From Rhizobacter sp964253025 (GTDB lineage: Bacteria > Pseudomonadota > Gammaproteobacteria > Burkholderiales > Burkholderiaceae_C): DNA of 64,000 nt. The translations under genes were made by a program, and so were the position numbers. The notes below the pieces were generated by a model. It ran no database searches. It had not been told where the DNA came from and was given only the letters and a program-made list of their open reading frames with translations. The stretch lies in assembly GCF_964253025.1 (NCBI RefSeq), contig NZ_CAXUQC020000001.1, positions 2,604,001-2,668,000 on the forward strand, read 5' to 3'. Positions 24,464 to 34,757 of the stretch are shown piece after piece; position 1 is the stretch's first letter, and each line of letters starts with the position of its first letter.

Positions 24464-25684
24464 TCAGTGGGCAGCCCACTGGATCGAGCTGATGTCCACA
24501 CCGTCCTTGAACATCTCCCACAAAGGCGAAAGCTCGCGCAGCTTGGCGACACGTTCCTTCAGCGTGGTCACCACGTAGTCGATCTCCTCGACGGTGGTGA
24601 ATCGGCCGATGGTCATGCGCAGGCTCGAGTGCGCGAGCTCGTCGCTGCGGCCAAGGGCGCGCAGCACGTAGCTGGGTTCCAGGCTGGCCGAAGTGCAAGC
24701 CGAGCCGGACGACACGGCGATTCCCTTGATGCCCATGATCAACGACTCGCCCTCGACGAAGTTGAAGGACATGTTCACGTTGTGGGGCACCCGCTTCTCG
24801 GGGTGGCCGTTCAGGAAGGTCTGCTCGATGCCGGACAGGCCGGTGATCAGGCGTTGCTGCAGCATGCGGATGCGCTCCTGCTCGGAGCCCATCTCTTCAC
24901 GAGCGATGCGGAAGGCCTCGCCCATGCCGGCGATCTGGTGGGTGGGCAAGGTGCCCGAGCGCATGCCGCGCTCGTGGCCACCGCCGTGCATCTGGGCTTC
25001 CAGGCGCACGCGCGGCTTGCGACGAACATACAGTGCGCCGATGCCCTTGGGACCGTAGGTCTTGTGCGAGGCCAGGCTCATCAGATCGACCGGCAAGGTG
25101 CTCAGGTCGACGGGCACCTTGCCCGTGGCCTGCGCCGCATCGACGTGGAAAATGATCCCGCGCTCGCGGCACATCGCCCCGATGGCGGCGATGTCCTGGA
25201 TCACCCCGATCTCGTTGTTCACGAACATGACCGAGGCGAGGATGGTGTCGGGACGCAGCGCGTCCTTGAACCGGTTCAAGTCGAGCAGGCCGTCTTCCTG
25301 GACATCGAGGTAGGTGACCTCGAAGCCCTGGCGCTCGAGCTCGCGCATGGTGTCGAGCACGGCCTTGTGTTCGGTCTTGACGGTGATGAGGTGCTTGCCG
25401 CGCGTCTTGTAGAAGTGTGCAGCGCCCTTGATGGCCAGGTTGTTGGACTCGGTGGCACCGGAGGTCCAGACGATTTCGCGCGGGTCGGCGCCGATGAGCG
25501 CCGCCACATCCGACCGGGCCTTCTCCACCATGGCCTCCGCCTCCCAACCCCACGCATGGCTGCGCGAAGCCGGGTTGCCGAAGTGCTCGCGCAACCACGG
25601 AATCATGGCATCGACGACGCGCTGGTCCACCGGAGTGGTCGCGCCGTAGTCCATGTAGATCGGGAAGTGCGGGGTCATGTCCAT
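24464..25684 (-). CDS. iscS: Cysteine desulfurase IscS
   Basis: Pyridoxal-phosphate enzyme that takes sulfur from cysteine for Fe-S clusters and tRNA thiolation. 406 residues from ATG 25684 (MDMTPHFPIYMDYG); the ATG two codons later is an equally possible start. The PLP lysine is in SLASHKTYGPKG and the mobile catalytic cysteine in SGSACTSASLEP. It follows iscR by 25 bases and is part of the iscRSUA-hscBA-fdx operon. Confidence 0.97.
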   Translation of the reverse strand: MDMTPHFPIYMDYGATTPVDQRVVDAMIPWLREHFGNPASRSHAWGWEAEAMVEKARSDVAALIGADPREIVWTSGATESNNLAIKGAAHFYKTRGKHLITVKTEHKAVLDTMRELERQGFEVTYLDVQEDGLLDLNRFKDALRPDTILASVMFVNNEIGVIQDIAAIGAMCRERGIIFHVDAAQATGKVPVDLSTLPVDLMSLASHKTYGPKGIGALYVRRKPRVRLEAQMHGGGHERGMRSGTLPTHQIAGMGEAFRIAREEMGSEQERIRMLQQRLITGLSGIEQTFLNGHPEKRVPHNVNMSFNFVEGESLIMGIKGIAVSSGSACTSASLEPSYVLRALGRSDELAHSSLRMTIGRFTTVEEIDYVVTTLKERVAKLRELSPLWEMFKDGVDISSIQWAAH

Positions 25685-25709
25685 GGCGTCAACAGGAAAA
25701 GTGGCTTGC

Positions 25710-26243
25710 TTACTTCGAGAAGGCGGTACCGAGCGCGAACACGGAGTTCGGAGCGGTGATCTTGATCGGCTTGACGACCGGCTGGGTCGAGATGGCGCGC
25801 TTGACCGGGTGCTCCTCGATGGAGACGCCCTTGGCGAGCTGCTCGTCGACAAGCTTGCGCAGCGAGATGGAATCGAGGTACTCGATCATCTTGCTGTTCA
25901 GGCTCGACCACAGGTCGTGCGTCATGCACTTGCCGGTGTCCTCGCCCATGCAGTTTTCCTTGCCGCTGCAGCCGGTGGCGTCGATGGGTTCGTCCACGGC
26001 CACGATGATGTCGGCCACGGTGATTTCTTCGGACTTGCGGCCGAGCGCATAGCCGCCGCCGGGGCCGCGGGTGCTCTCGACGAGTTCATGGCGGCGGAGC
26101 TTGCCGAACAGCTGCTCGAGATAGGACAGCGAGATCTGCTGCCGTGCGCTGATCGCGGCCAGGGCCACGGGCCCGGTGTTCTCGCGCAGGGCGAGGTCGA
26201 TCATGGCGGTAACGGCAAAACGGCCTTTGGTGGTCAGTCGCAT
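25710..26243 (-). CDS. iscR: Fe-S sensing transcriptional regulator IscR
   Basis: Rrf2-family repressor whose [2Fe-2S] cluster reports the state of the ISC system and represses its own operon. 177 residues. The N-terminal winged helix begins MRLTTKGRFAVTAMID; three candidate ligand cysteines lie in GCSGKENC and DTGKCMTHDLW with spacing x5 and x7. AGGAGGA is 5 bases before ATG 26243. First gene of the operon. Confidence 0.96.
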   Translation of the reverse strand: MRLTTKGRFAVTAMIDLALRENTGPVALAAISARQQISLSYLEQLFGKLRRHELVESTRGPGGGYALGRKSEEITVADIIVAVDEPIDATGCSGKENCMGEDTGKCMTHDLWSSLNSKMIEYLDSISLRKLVDEQLAKGVSIEEHPVKRAISTQPVVKPIKITAPNSVFALGTAFSK

Positions 26244-26343
26244 GGATTCCTCCTGATGCCCGGGGGCAAACAATCAACGAGAGCGTTAGGGGGTACTTCA
26301 CGCTTGTCGAGCGCCCGCTGTTGTAGCGGGTAAACCCCCGGCT

Positions 26344-26370
26344 TTATTCCGACGGCGTTACTCAAGTATA
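26344..26370 (-). promoter_or_regulatory. Candidate IscR type 1 site at the isc promoter
   Basis: On the minus strand the segment begins TATACTTGAGTAAC and ends GTCGGAATAA. It resembles the E. coli iscR operator in layout: a TTGA-x-TAA half followed by CGG-AAT. It lies about 100 bases before iscR, and the TTGAGT part may also serve as a -35 element. The match is by eye. Confidence 0.45.
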
Positions 26371-26375
26371 CATGA

Positions 26376-26396
26376 AGCCTACCGATTCGGTCGGCT
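26376..26396 (-). terminator. Weak terminator hairpin after the tyrosine phosphatase gene
   Basis: AGCC-ACCG pairs with CGGT-GGCT with one opposed mismatch and a 3-base loop, 20 bases past the phosphatase stop codon on the minus strand. Only two T follow directly, so termination is probably partial. Confidence 0.45.
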
Positions 26397-26415
26397 TTGG
26401 TCCCGGAAGTTCCCC

Positions 26416-27003
26416 TCAGGCTTGAGGGAGTCGGGACCGCAGGTATTCGAGAACTCCGTCACACGAATCCTCGATCAGGTCGAGCACGCGGTCAAATCCT
26501 TCCGGAGGGCCGTAATACGGATCGGCGATCTCGGACTCCGCGAAACGTCGCCCGTGAGCGGCCAGGCGGCCGAGCCGCCCCACCAGGGACGGGTCGCACC
26601 GGCGGGCCAGGATGGCGAAGTTGTCCTCGTCCATGGCGAGGATGAGGTCGTGGCGCTCGAAGTCGGCGGGCACGAGCGCCCGGGCTCGCAGCGCGCTGAG
26701 GTCGTAGCCGCGCCGCAGTGCATGGGCCACCGCGCGCGGGTCGGGCGGCTGCGCTGCATGCCAGGTGCCGTGGGTGCCGGCGGAGGCCACCCGCACCCGG
26801 TCGGCCATGCCGGCCTGTTCCAGCTTGTGGCGCAGCACCGCCTCCGCCGTGGGCGATCGACAGATGTTGCCGGTGCACACGAACAGGACGCCATAGGGCC
26901 GGTCGTCCCCGGCCGCGTCGTCTGCGGGCGCAGGTGCCGTACCGGCCCGAGGGTCGGGATCGGTCGGCGGCCGGAAAGGCCAGAGGCTCTCCCAGCGGAT
27001 CAT
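26416..27003 (-). CDS. Low-molecular-weight protein-tyrosine phosphatase
   Basis: Cytoplasmic phosphatase, probably acting on phosphotyrosine proteins. 195 residues from ATG 27003. The P-loop CX5R appears as FVCTGNICRSPTAEA, and the general-acid aspartate in the DPYYG motif (IADPYYGPPEGFD). The core starts about 37 residues in, so the N-terminal extension is uncertain: a GTG at 27081, 3 bases past the uvrB stop, would give a coupled start and 26 more residues. The gene is downstream of uvrB. No exopolysaccharide kinase lies nearby to suggest a substrate. Confidence 0.9.
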   Translation of the reverse strand: MIRWESLWPFRPPTDPDPRAGTAPAPADDAAGDDRPYGVLFVCTGNICRSPTAEAVLRHKLEQAGMADRVRVASAGTHGTWHAAQPPDPRAVAHALRRGYDLSALRARALVPADFERHDLILAMDEDNFAILARRCDPSLVGRLGRLAAHGRRFAESEIADPYYGPPEGFDRVLDLIEDSCDGVLEYLRSRLPQA

Positions 27004-27084
27004 GTCGGACGGGTGGCGGTCACCGGCCGATCGTAGCCCGCCACAGCCCGGCGGCGCGAGGAAGGAAGTCGCGGCTCGCACGCC

Positions 27085-29226
<2,142 letters not shown>

Positions 29227-29326
29227 GACAGATAAAATCCTCGGGTTATCCCGCGCCGCGGTGCTCGCAGGCCAATCGCGCAGGGTAGCCCAAATCCAAA
29301 GTTTGCTCTACTGACAAGGACTGTCC

Positions 29327-30526
29327 ATGACATCGCTGTTCACTGCCGTCGAAATGGCCCCGCGCGACCCCATCCTCGGCCTCAACGAGCAGTTCAACGC
29401 CGACCCGAACCCGGCCAAGGTCAACCTCGGCGTGGGCGTGTACTACGACGACAACGGCAAACTGCCCCTCCTGAAATGCGTCCAGGAGGCGGAAAAGCAA
29501 CTGGTCGAATCGGCCAAGCCGCGCGGCTACCTGCCGATCGACGGCATCGCTGCCTATGACAAGGCGGTGCAGGGCCTGGTGTTCGGCGCCGACAGCGCCA
29601 TCGTCACCGAGGGCCGGGTGGCCACCGTGCAGGCCGTGGGCGGCACGGGCGGCCTGAAGATCGGTGCCGATTTCCTGAAGCGCATCAACCCGAACGCCAC
29701 CGTCCTGATCAGCGACCCGAGCTGGGAAAACCACCGCGCGCTGTTCACCAATGCCGGCTTCAAGGTCGAGACCTACCCCTACTACGACGCCGCCAAGCGC
29801 GGCGTGAACTTCGATGGCATGCTCGGCGCGCTGAACGCTGCGCCGGCCGGCACGATCGTCGTGCTGCACGCCTGCTGCCACAACCCGACCGGCTACGACA
29901 TCACCCCCGCCCAGTGGGATCAGGTGGTGGCCACCGTCAAGGCGCGCGGCCTCGTGTCCTTCCTCGACATGGCCTACCAGGGCTTTGGCGAAGGCATCCA
30001 GGAAGATGGCGCCGTCATCCAGAAGTTCGTGGCCGCCGGCCTGGACTTCTTCGTGTCGACCTCCTTCTCCAAGAGCTTCTCGCTGTACGGCGAGCGTGTG
30101 GGCGGCTTGAGCGTGGCCTGCCAGTCGAAGGAAGAGGCTGGCCGGGTGCTGAGCCAGCTGAAGGTGGTGATCCGCACGAACTACTCCAACCCGCCCACGC
30201 ACGGCGCCCAGGTGGTGGCCACCGTGCTGACCACCCCTGCCCTGCGCGCGACGTGGGAAGAAGAGCTTGCGGGCATGCGCCTGCGCATCAAGCAGATGCG
30301 GGTGGCCCTCCAGGACAAGCTCAAGGCCGCCGGTGTCAAGCAGGACATGAGCTTCATCACCCAGCAAAAGGGCATGTTCAGCTACTCCGGACTGAACCAG
30401 GCCCAGATGCAGCGCCTGCGCAGCGAGTTCGGCATCTACGGTGTGGATTCCGGCCGCATCTGCGTGGCCGCCCTCAACAGCAAGAACATCGACGCTGTGG
30501 TCAAGGCGATCGCCCAGGTGAGCTGA
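29327..30526 (+). CDS. Aromatic/aspartate aminotransferase
   Basis: Class I PLP aminotransferase of the AspC/TyrB group, transferring amino groups between glutamate and aspartate or aromatic 2-oxoacids. 399 residues, full length. The PLP lysine is in STSFSKSFSLYGERVG; HACCHNPTGYD binds cofactor; the substrate-carboxylate arginine is near the C-terminus (SGRICVAALN). AAGGA is 7 bases before ATG 29327. TyrB or AspC specificity cannot be decided by eye. Confidence 0.93.
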   Translation: MTSLFTAVEMAPRDPILGLNEQFNADPNPAKVNLGVGVYYDDNGKLPLLKCVQEAEKQLVESAKPRGYLPIDGIAAYDKAVQGLVFGADSAIVTEGRVATVQAVGGTGGLKIGADFLKRINPNATVLISDPSWENHRALFTNAGFKVETYPYYDAAKRGVNFDGMLGALNAAPAGTIVVLHACCHNPTGYDITPAQWDQVVATVKARGLVSFLDMAYQGFGEGIQEDGAVIQKFVAAGLDFFVSTSFSKSFSLYGERVGGLSVACQSKEEAGRVLSQLKVVIRTNYSNPPTHGAQVVATVLTTPALRATWEEELAGMRLRIKQMRVALQDKLKAAGVKQDMSFITQQKGMFSYSGLNQAQMQRLRSEFGIYGVDSGRICVAALNSKNIDAVVKAIAQVS

Positions 30527-30546
30527 GCGGATCGGGGCTGACCCTC

Positions 30547-30578
30547 AAGGGGCATGTCGCGCAAGTGACATGCCCCTT
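30547..30578 (+). terminator. Hairpin after the aminotransferase gene
   Basis: AAGGGGCATGTC pairs perfectly with GACATGCCCCTT over 12 pairs with an 8-base loop, 20 bases past the stop. The following T-run is interrupted (CCGCTTT), so it is a likely but imperfect terminator. Confidence 0.65.
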
Positions 30579-30723
30579 CCGCTTTGCACGTCTGGCGGAC
30601 AAAAATCGCGTTTTTCCGGCCTTGAACCCGGCGCCGTCCGACGCACGATAGGATGCAACTGCCTAGAATGCTGCAATGCACAACGCGTGCGCCGCTTCGG
30701 TCAGTCGTTGAAAGGATCGCCGT

Positions 30724-32067
30724 ATGCTGTACCAGCTCTATGAATCCCAGCGGGCCATGCTGAGCCCGTTCTCCGAGTTCGCCTCGGCCACCTCCAAGCT
30801 GTACAGCCATCCGCTGTCGCCCCTGGCGCACACGCCGCTGTCGAACCGCCTGTCGGCCGGCCTCGACCTGATGCACCGGTTGTCCAAGGAATACGAGAAG
30901 CCGCCCTTCGGCATCACCTCGGTCAAGGTGGACGGCCGCGATGTGGCGGTGCAGGAGCAGGTGGCGCTCGAGAAGCCCTTCTGCCGCCTGCTGCGCTTCA
31001 AGCGCTTCACCGACGACCTGGACCTGCTCACCAAGATGAAGGACCACCCGGTGGTCCTGGTGGTGGCGCCCCTGTCGGGCCACCATTCCACGCTGCTGCG
31101 CGAGACGGTGCGCCAACTGCTCGTCGACCACAAGGTGTACATCACCGACTGGACCGACGCGCGCATGGTGCCGGTGGAGGCGGGTCCGTTCCACCTCGAC
31201 GACTACGTCATCTATGTGCAGGACTTCATCCGTCACATCGGCCCTGAAGTGAACGTGATGTCGGTGTGCCAGCCCACCGTGCCGGTGCTCGGCGCCATTT
31301 CGCTGCTGGCCACCAACGGCGAGTTCACGCCGCGCACCATGACGATGATGGGCGGCCCGATCGACGCCCGCAAGTCGCCCACGGCCGTGAACAACCTGGC
31401 CATGAACAAGAGCTACGAGTGGTTCGAGAACAACGTGATCTATCGCGTGCCGACCAACTACCCCGGCGCCGGGCGCCGGGTGTACCCGGGCTTCCTGCAG
31501 CACACCGGCTTCATCGCCATGAACCCGGACCGCCACCTCACCTCGCACTACGACTACTTCCTCGACCTGATGCGCGGTGAGGACGAAAGCGCCGAGTTCC
31601 ACCGGGCCTTCTACGACGAATACAACGCCGTGCTCGACATGCCCGCGGAGTACTACCTCGACACCATCCACACGGTGTTCCAGGACTATTCGCTCGTGAA
31701 CGGCACCTGGGAAGTCAACGGGCAGCTGGTGCGGCCGCAGGACATCAAGACCACGGCGCTGCTGACGATCGAGGGCGAGCTGGACGACATCTCGGGCGCC
31801 GGCCAGACGCGCGCCGCGCACGACCTGTGTTCGGGCATCCCCGCCGACCGCCAGTTCCACTACGACGTGATCGGTGCCGGCCACTACGGCATCTTCTCCG
31901 GCCGGCGCTGGCGCGAGCACTGCTATCCGCAGGTGCGTGACTTCATCGCCCGCCACCAGCAGGCCCAGGCTCAGGCACCGGCCAAACGCCCGGCGCGAGC
32001 GGCTGCGGCCGCCCGCACGGTGGACTCCACGGCCTCCGCCAAGCCGGGGGCCAAGCGCAGCCGCTGA
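30724..32067 (+). CDS. phaZ: Intracellular polyhydroxyalkanoate depolymerase
   Basis: Mobilises stored polyhydroxybutyrate granules. 447 residues. The N-terminus MLYQLYESQRAML is the family start. The nucleophile is a cysteine in a lipase-box-like setting, C182 in MSVCQPTVP, as in the PhaZ1 type of Ralstonia. The remaining alpha/beta-hydrolase acids (about EGELDDISGAGQT and GAGHYGIF) complete the triad. The last 35 residues are an alanine/lysine/arginine-rich tail that may bind granules or be disordered. It implies that the organism stores PHB, although synthase genes are outside the window. Confidence 0.94.
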   Translation: MLYQLYESQRAMLSPFSEFASATSKLYSHPLSPLAHTPLSNRLSAGLDLMHRLSKEYEKPPFGITSVKVDGRDVAVQEQVALEKPFCRLLRFKRFTDDLDLLTKMKDHPVVLVVAPLSGHHSTLLRETVRQLLVDHKVYITDWTDARMVPVEAGPFHLDDYVIYVQDFIRHIGPEVNVMSVCQPTVPVLGAISLLATNGEFTPRTMTMMGGPIDARKSPTAVNNLAMNKSYEWFENNVIYRVPTNYPGAGRRVYPGFLQHTGFIAMNPDRHLTSHYDYFLDLMRGEDESAEFHRAFYDEYNAVLDMPAEYYLDTIHTVFQDYSLVNGTWEVNGQLVRPQDIKTTALLTIEGELDDISGAGQTRAAHDLCSGIPADRQFHYDVIGAGHYGIFSGRRWREHCYPQVRDFIARHQQAQAQAPAKRPARAAAAARTVDSTASAKPGAKRSR

Positions 32068-32071
32068 GCAC

Positions 32072-32740
32072 GTGACCGCCCTGGACGACCTCGCCGAAGC
32101 GCTCGACCGCGCCCTGCCGCAGACGCAATGCACGCGCTGCGGCTACCCGGACTGCCGCAGCTATGCCCAAGCCATCGCTGCGGGCGAGGCCGGGATCAAC
32201 CAGTGCCCCCCTGGAGGTGCGGAAGGCGTGGCCTCGCTGGCCCGCCTGACGGGCCGTCCGGCCCTGCCGCTGGACCCGGCCCACGGTCGCGAGGGCCCGC
32301 GACAGCTGGCCGTCATCGACGAGGCGTGGTGCATCGGCTGCACCTTGTGCATCAAGGCCTGCCCCGTCGACAGCATCATCGGCGCGCCGAAGCGCATGCA
32401 CAGCGTGCTCGATGCACTGTGCACCGGCTGCGAGCTCTGCGTGCCCGTGTGCCCCGTCGATTGCATCTCGCTGGTGGACGCAACCCCCGGACACACCGCC
32501 TGGGACGCCTGGAGTCAGGCGCAGGCGGATGAAGCCCGCGAGCGCTTCGCCTTCCACCGCATGCGCCTCGTGCGCGACAAGGCGGAGAACGACGAGCGCC
32601 TGGCCCGCAAGGCGGCAGCCAAGCTGGCGGACCTGCCCACCGCCTCGCGCATCGAGGATCCTGCGGCGCTGGCGCGCAAGCGCGCCATCATCGAGGCCGC
32701 GATGGCCCGCGCGCGGGAACGGCGCGGCACGGGCGACTGA
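32072..32740 (+). CDS. rnfB: RnfB-like ferredoxin protein
   Basis: Electron-transfer protein with Fe-S clusters. 222 residues from a GTG at 32072, 4 bases after phaZ. An N-terminal Fe-S domain has CTRCGYPDCRSYA followed by NQCPPGG, and two [4Fe-4S] ferredoxin motifs follow: CIGCTLCIKACP and CTGCELCVPVCP. The N-terminal membrane anchor of true RnfB is lacking, and no other rnf genes are nearby, so it is a soluble stand-alone form. The C-terminus is a charged helix (about 155-222). It is next to nth, whose enzyme also carries a [4Fe-4S] cluster; this pairing is common in the order. A role in cluster supply or reduction is only inference. Confidence 0.85.
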   Translation: MTALDDLAEALDRALPQTQCTRCGYPDCRSYAQAIAAGEAGINQCPPGGAEGVASLARLTGRPALPLDPAHGREGPRQLAVIDEAWCIGCTLCIKACPVDSIIGAPKRMHSVLDALCTGCELCVPVCPVDCISLVDATPGHTAWDAWSQAQADEARERFAFHRMRLVRDKAENDERLARKAAAKLADLPTASRIEDPAALARKRAIIEAAMARARERRGTGD

Positions 32741-32803
32741 CCGGCCGGCGTCGACTCGCTCGGCGCAATGCCGATGCCGCTGGCCACGGCACAATCGCCG
32801 CCC

Positions 32804-33457
32804 ATGAAGATCGCCGACATCGCCCCCTTCTTCGCCACCCTGAAGGCGGCCAACCCCCAGCCCAACACCGAACTCGAGTACACCAACGTGTTCGAGCTGC
32901 TGGCGGCCGTGCTGCTGTCGGCTCAGGCGACGGACGTGGGCGTCAACAAGGCCACGCGGCGACTGTTCGCACGCGCGAACACGCCGCAGAAGATGCTCGA
33001 CCTCGGGCTCGACGCCGTCACCGAACACATCCGCACCATCGGCCTGTACCGCACCAAGGCGCGCAACCTGATGGAGACCTGCCGCATCCTCGTCACGCAG
33101 CACGGCGGCCAGGTGCCTCGCACCCGGGAAGCGCTCGAAGCCCTGCCCGGCGTCGGCCGCAAGACCGCCAACGTGGTGCTCAACGTCGCCTTCGGCGAGG
33201 CCACCATGGCCGTGGACACACACATCTTTCGCGTGGGCAACCGCACCGGGCTGGCCACGGGCAAGACGCCGTTCGACGTGGAGATGAAGCTGCTCAAGCG
33301 GGTGCCCGTGGAGTACATGGTGGATGCCCATCACTGGCTCATCCTGCACGGCCGCTACATCTGCCAGGCACGCCGCCCGCTGTGCGAGCAGTGCCAGGTG
33401 CTGCGCTACTGCGACTCGGCGCCACCTTCACTGCTGGCGCGCCAGAGCGCGCCATAG
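32804..33457 (+). CDS. nth: Endonuclease III
   Basis: DNA glycosylase/AP lyase for oxidised pyrimidines in base excision repair. 217 residues. The helix-hairpin-helix with catalytic lysine is ALPGVGRKTANVV, the catalytic aspartate is in MAVDTHIFRV, and the C-terminal [4Fe-4S] ligands are C-x6-C-x2-C-x5-C in CQARRPLCEQCQ onwards. ATG 32804 gives the normal N-terminus. Its last 52 bases overlap the end of the convergent cobC gene. Confidence 0.96.
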   Translation: MKIADIAPFFATLKAANPQPNTELEYTNVFELLAAVLLSAQATDVGVNKATRRLFARANTPQKMLDLGLDAVTEHIRTIGLYRTKARNLMETCRILVTQHGGQVPRTREALEALPGVGRKTANVVLNVAFGEATMAVDTHIFRVGNRTGLATGKTPFDVEMKLLKRVPVEYMVDAHHWLILHGRYICQARRPLCEQCQVLRYCDSAPPSLLARQSAP

Positions 33458-33957
33458 CGCGCCCCGGGGGGCCAGTCGCCGGGCTCGCGTGGCGGGCCCG
33501 ACCCGGCCAGCACGCGGGCCGCGGCGTTCATCCACCCGGCGTGGCCGACGATCCAGGCATTCGGGTGCTCCCCGATGAAACCGGCACAGCGCGCCATGAG
33601 CATCACCACCGATTCGCCGCCGCCGGGCGCGTGATCGGCAAGGTCGCGGCACCAGGCGTCGACCTCCTGCGTTCCGATATCGTCCCAGGGGCGCCCGTCC
33701 CAGCGGCCGAAGTCCACCTCGAGCAGGCGCGGGTCGATGTGGTGGGTCCAGCCCCAGCGGGACAGCCAACGTCCCACATCGGCGCAGCGCCGCAGGGGCG
33801 ATGTCCAGATGACCCGCGGCGCCCCCTCGCGCCGTGCCTGTGCGCGGATGCGGTGCGCCAGGCGACGGCTCCGCCGCCGATCGACGGTCACGTCCGTGCG
33901 GCCGATGCAGCGGCCGATCACCTGATCCGGGCGCGCATGCCGCCAGACGCTGATCAT
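33406..33957 (-). CDS. cobC: Histidine phosphatase, probable alpha-ribazole phosphatase
   Basis: Likely removes phosphate from alpha-ribazole-5'-phosphate or adenosylcobalamin-5'-phosphate in the nucleotide-loop branch of cobalamin assembly. 183 residues. The phosphohistidine is H7 in VWRHARPDQ, where an alanine replaces the glycine of the RHG motif; the second histidine is in IVGHAGWMN, and the general acid in EVDFGRWDG. ATG 33957 overlaps the cobS stop by 4 bases (ATGA). It is the last gene of the cobalamin operon. Confidence 0.85.
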   Translation of the reverse strand: MISVWRHARPDQVIGRCIGRTDVTVDRRRSRRLAHRIRAQARREGAPRVIWTSPLRRCADVGRWLSRWGWTHHIDPRLLEVDFGRWDGRPWDDIGTQEVDAWCRDLADHAPGGGESVVMLMARCAGFIGEHPNAWIVGHAGWMNAAARVLAGSGPPREPGDWPPGARYGALWRASSEGGAESQ

Positions 33958-34757
33958 GCGCCCCACCCCATCGACCGCAGCCACACGAGCCAGCCGAGCA
34001 AGGCGAGGCATTCGGTGAGTTGCTGGGTGGCGCCCAAGGTGTCGCCGGTGAACCCGCCGAGCCGGCCCTGCCACCAGCGACGGCACCCCCAGGTGCCCGA
34101 TGCGGCAAGCGCCGTGGACAGCAGCAGCGGGACGGCCCAGGCGACCTGCCAGGCCGTGATGGCAGCGGCCGCGAGCGCGACCCAGCCGAGTGCCACGAAC
34201 AACCCCCGACTCGACACGCCCGTGGCCAGCGGCTTGGCCTTCGACTGGTCGACATCCCCGGCGTAGGGCAAGGTGCGCAGCAGCACCACCGCCGCGCCCC
34301 GCGACACCGTGTGGCCGAAGATCAGGGCCGGCACGGCCAGCGCCAACGGCAGGCTGGCCAGCAACGCGGCCTTCAACCCGAGGACCAGCACCAGCCCCAC
34401 GGTGCCGTAGCTGCCGATGCGCGAGTCTTTCATGATCTCCAGCGCACGCGCCCGGCTCACATGGCCTCCCAGGGCATCGCAGGTGTCGGCCAGGCCGTCT
34501 TCATGGAAGGCCCCGGTGAGCACCACGGTGGCCATCATCGACAGGACGACGGCCACGAGGGGCGACGTCAGGCCCCACGCGCAGGCGAGCACCGCCGCGC
34601 CCACCATGCCCACGCACAGGCCCACGCCGGGGAAGTGCCGGGCCGACGCCTGCAACCATGCCGGCGAGAAGCCCACCCATGCGGGCACGGGCACACGGGT
34701 GAAGAACTGCACCGCGACGAGGAACAGCCGCAGCTCGTGGTGCAGGCGCGCGCGCAT
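33954..34757 (-). CDS. cobS: Adenosylcobinamide-GDP ribazoletransferase
   Basis: Integral membrane enzyme joining adenosylcobinamide-GDP with alpha-ribazole(-phosphate) to form the lower loop of cobalamin. 267 residues with about six to seven hydrophobic segments. The catalytic metal-binding motif is GAFHEDGLADTCDALGG, followed by KDSRIGSYG, both hallmarks of CobS. ATG 34757 overlaps the cobT stop by one base. Confidence 0.95.
   Translation of the reverse strand: MRARLHHELRLFLVAVQFFTRVPVPAWVGFSPAWLQASARHFPGVGLCVGMVGAAVLACAWGLTSPLVAVVLSMMATVVLTGAFHEDGLADTCDALGGHVSRARALEIMKDSRIGSYGTVGLVLVLGLKAALLASLPLALAVPALIFGHTVSRGAAVVLLRTLPYAGDVDQSKAKPLATGVSSRGLFVALGWVALAAAAITAWQVAWAVPLLLSTALAASGTWGCRRWWQGRLGGFTGDTLGATQQLTECLALLGWLVWLRSMGWGA

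Noticed and set aside
29227..29326. A LexA box in the uvrB promoter region
   Set aside because: CTGACAAGGACTGTC has CTG words but not the CTG-N10-CAG palindrome.
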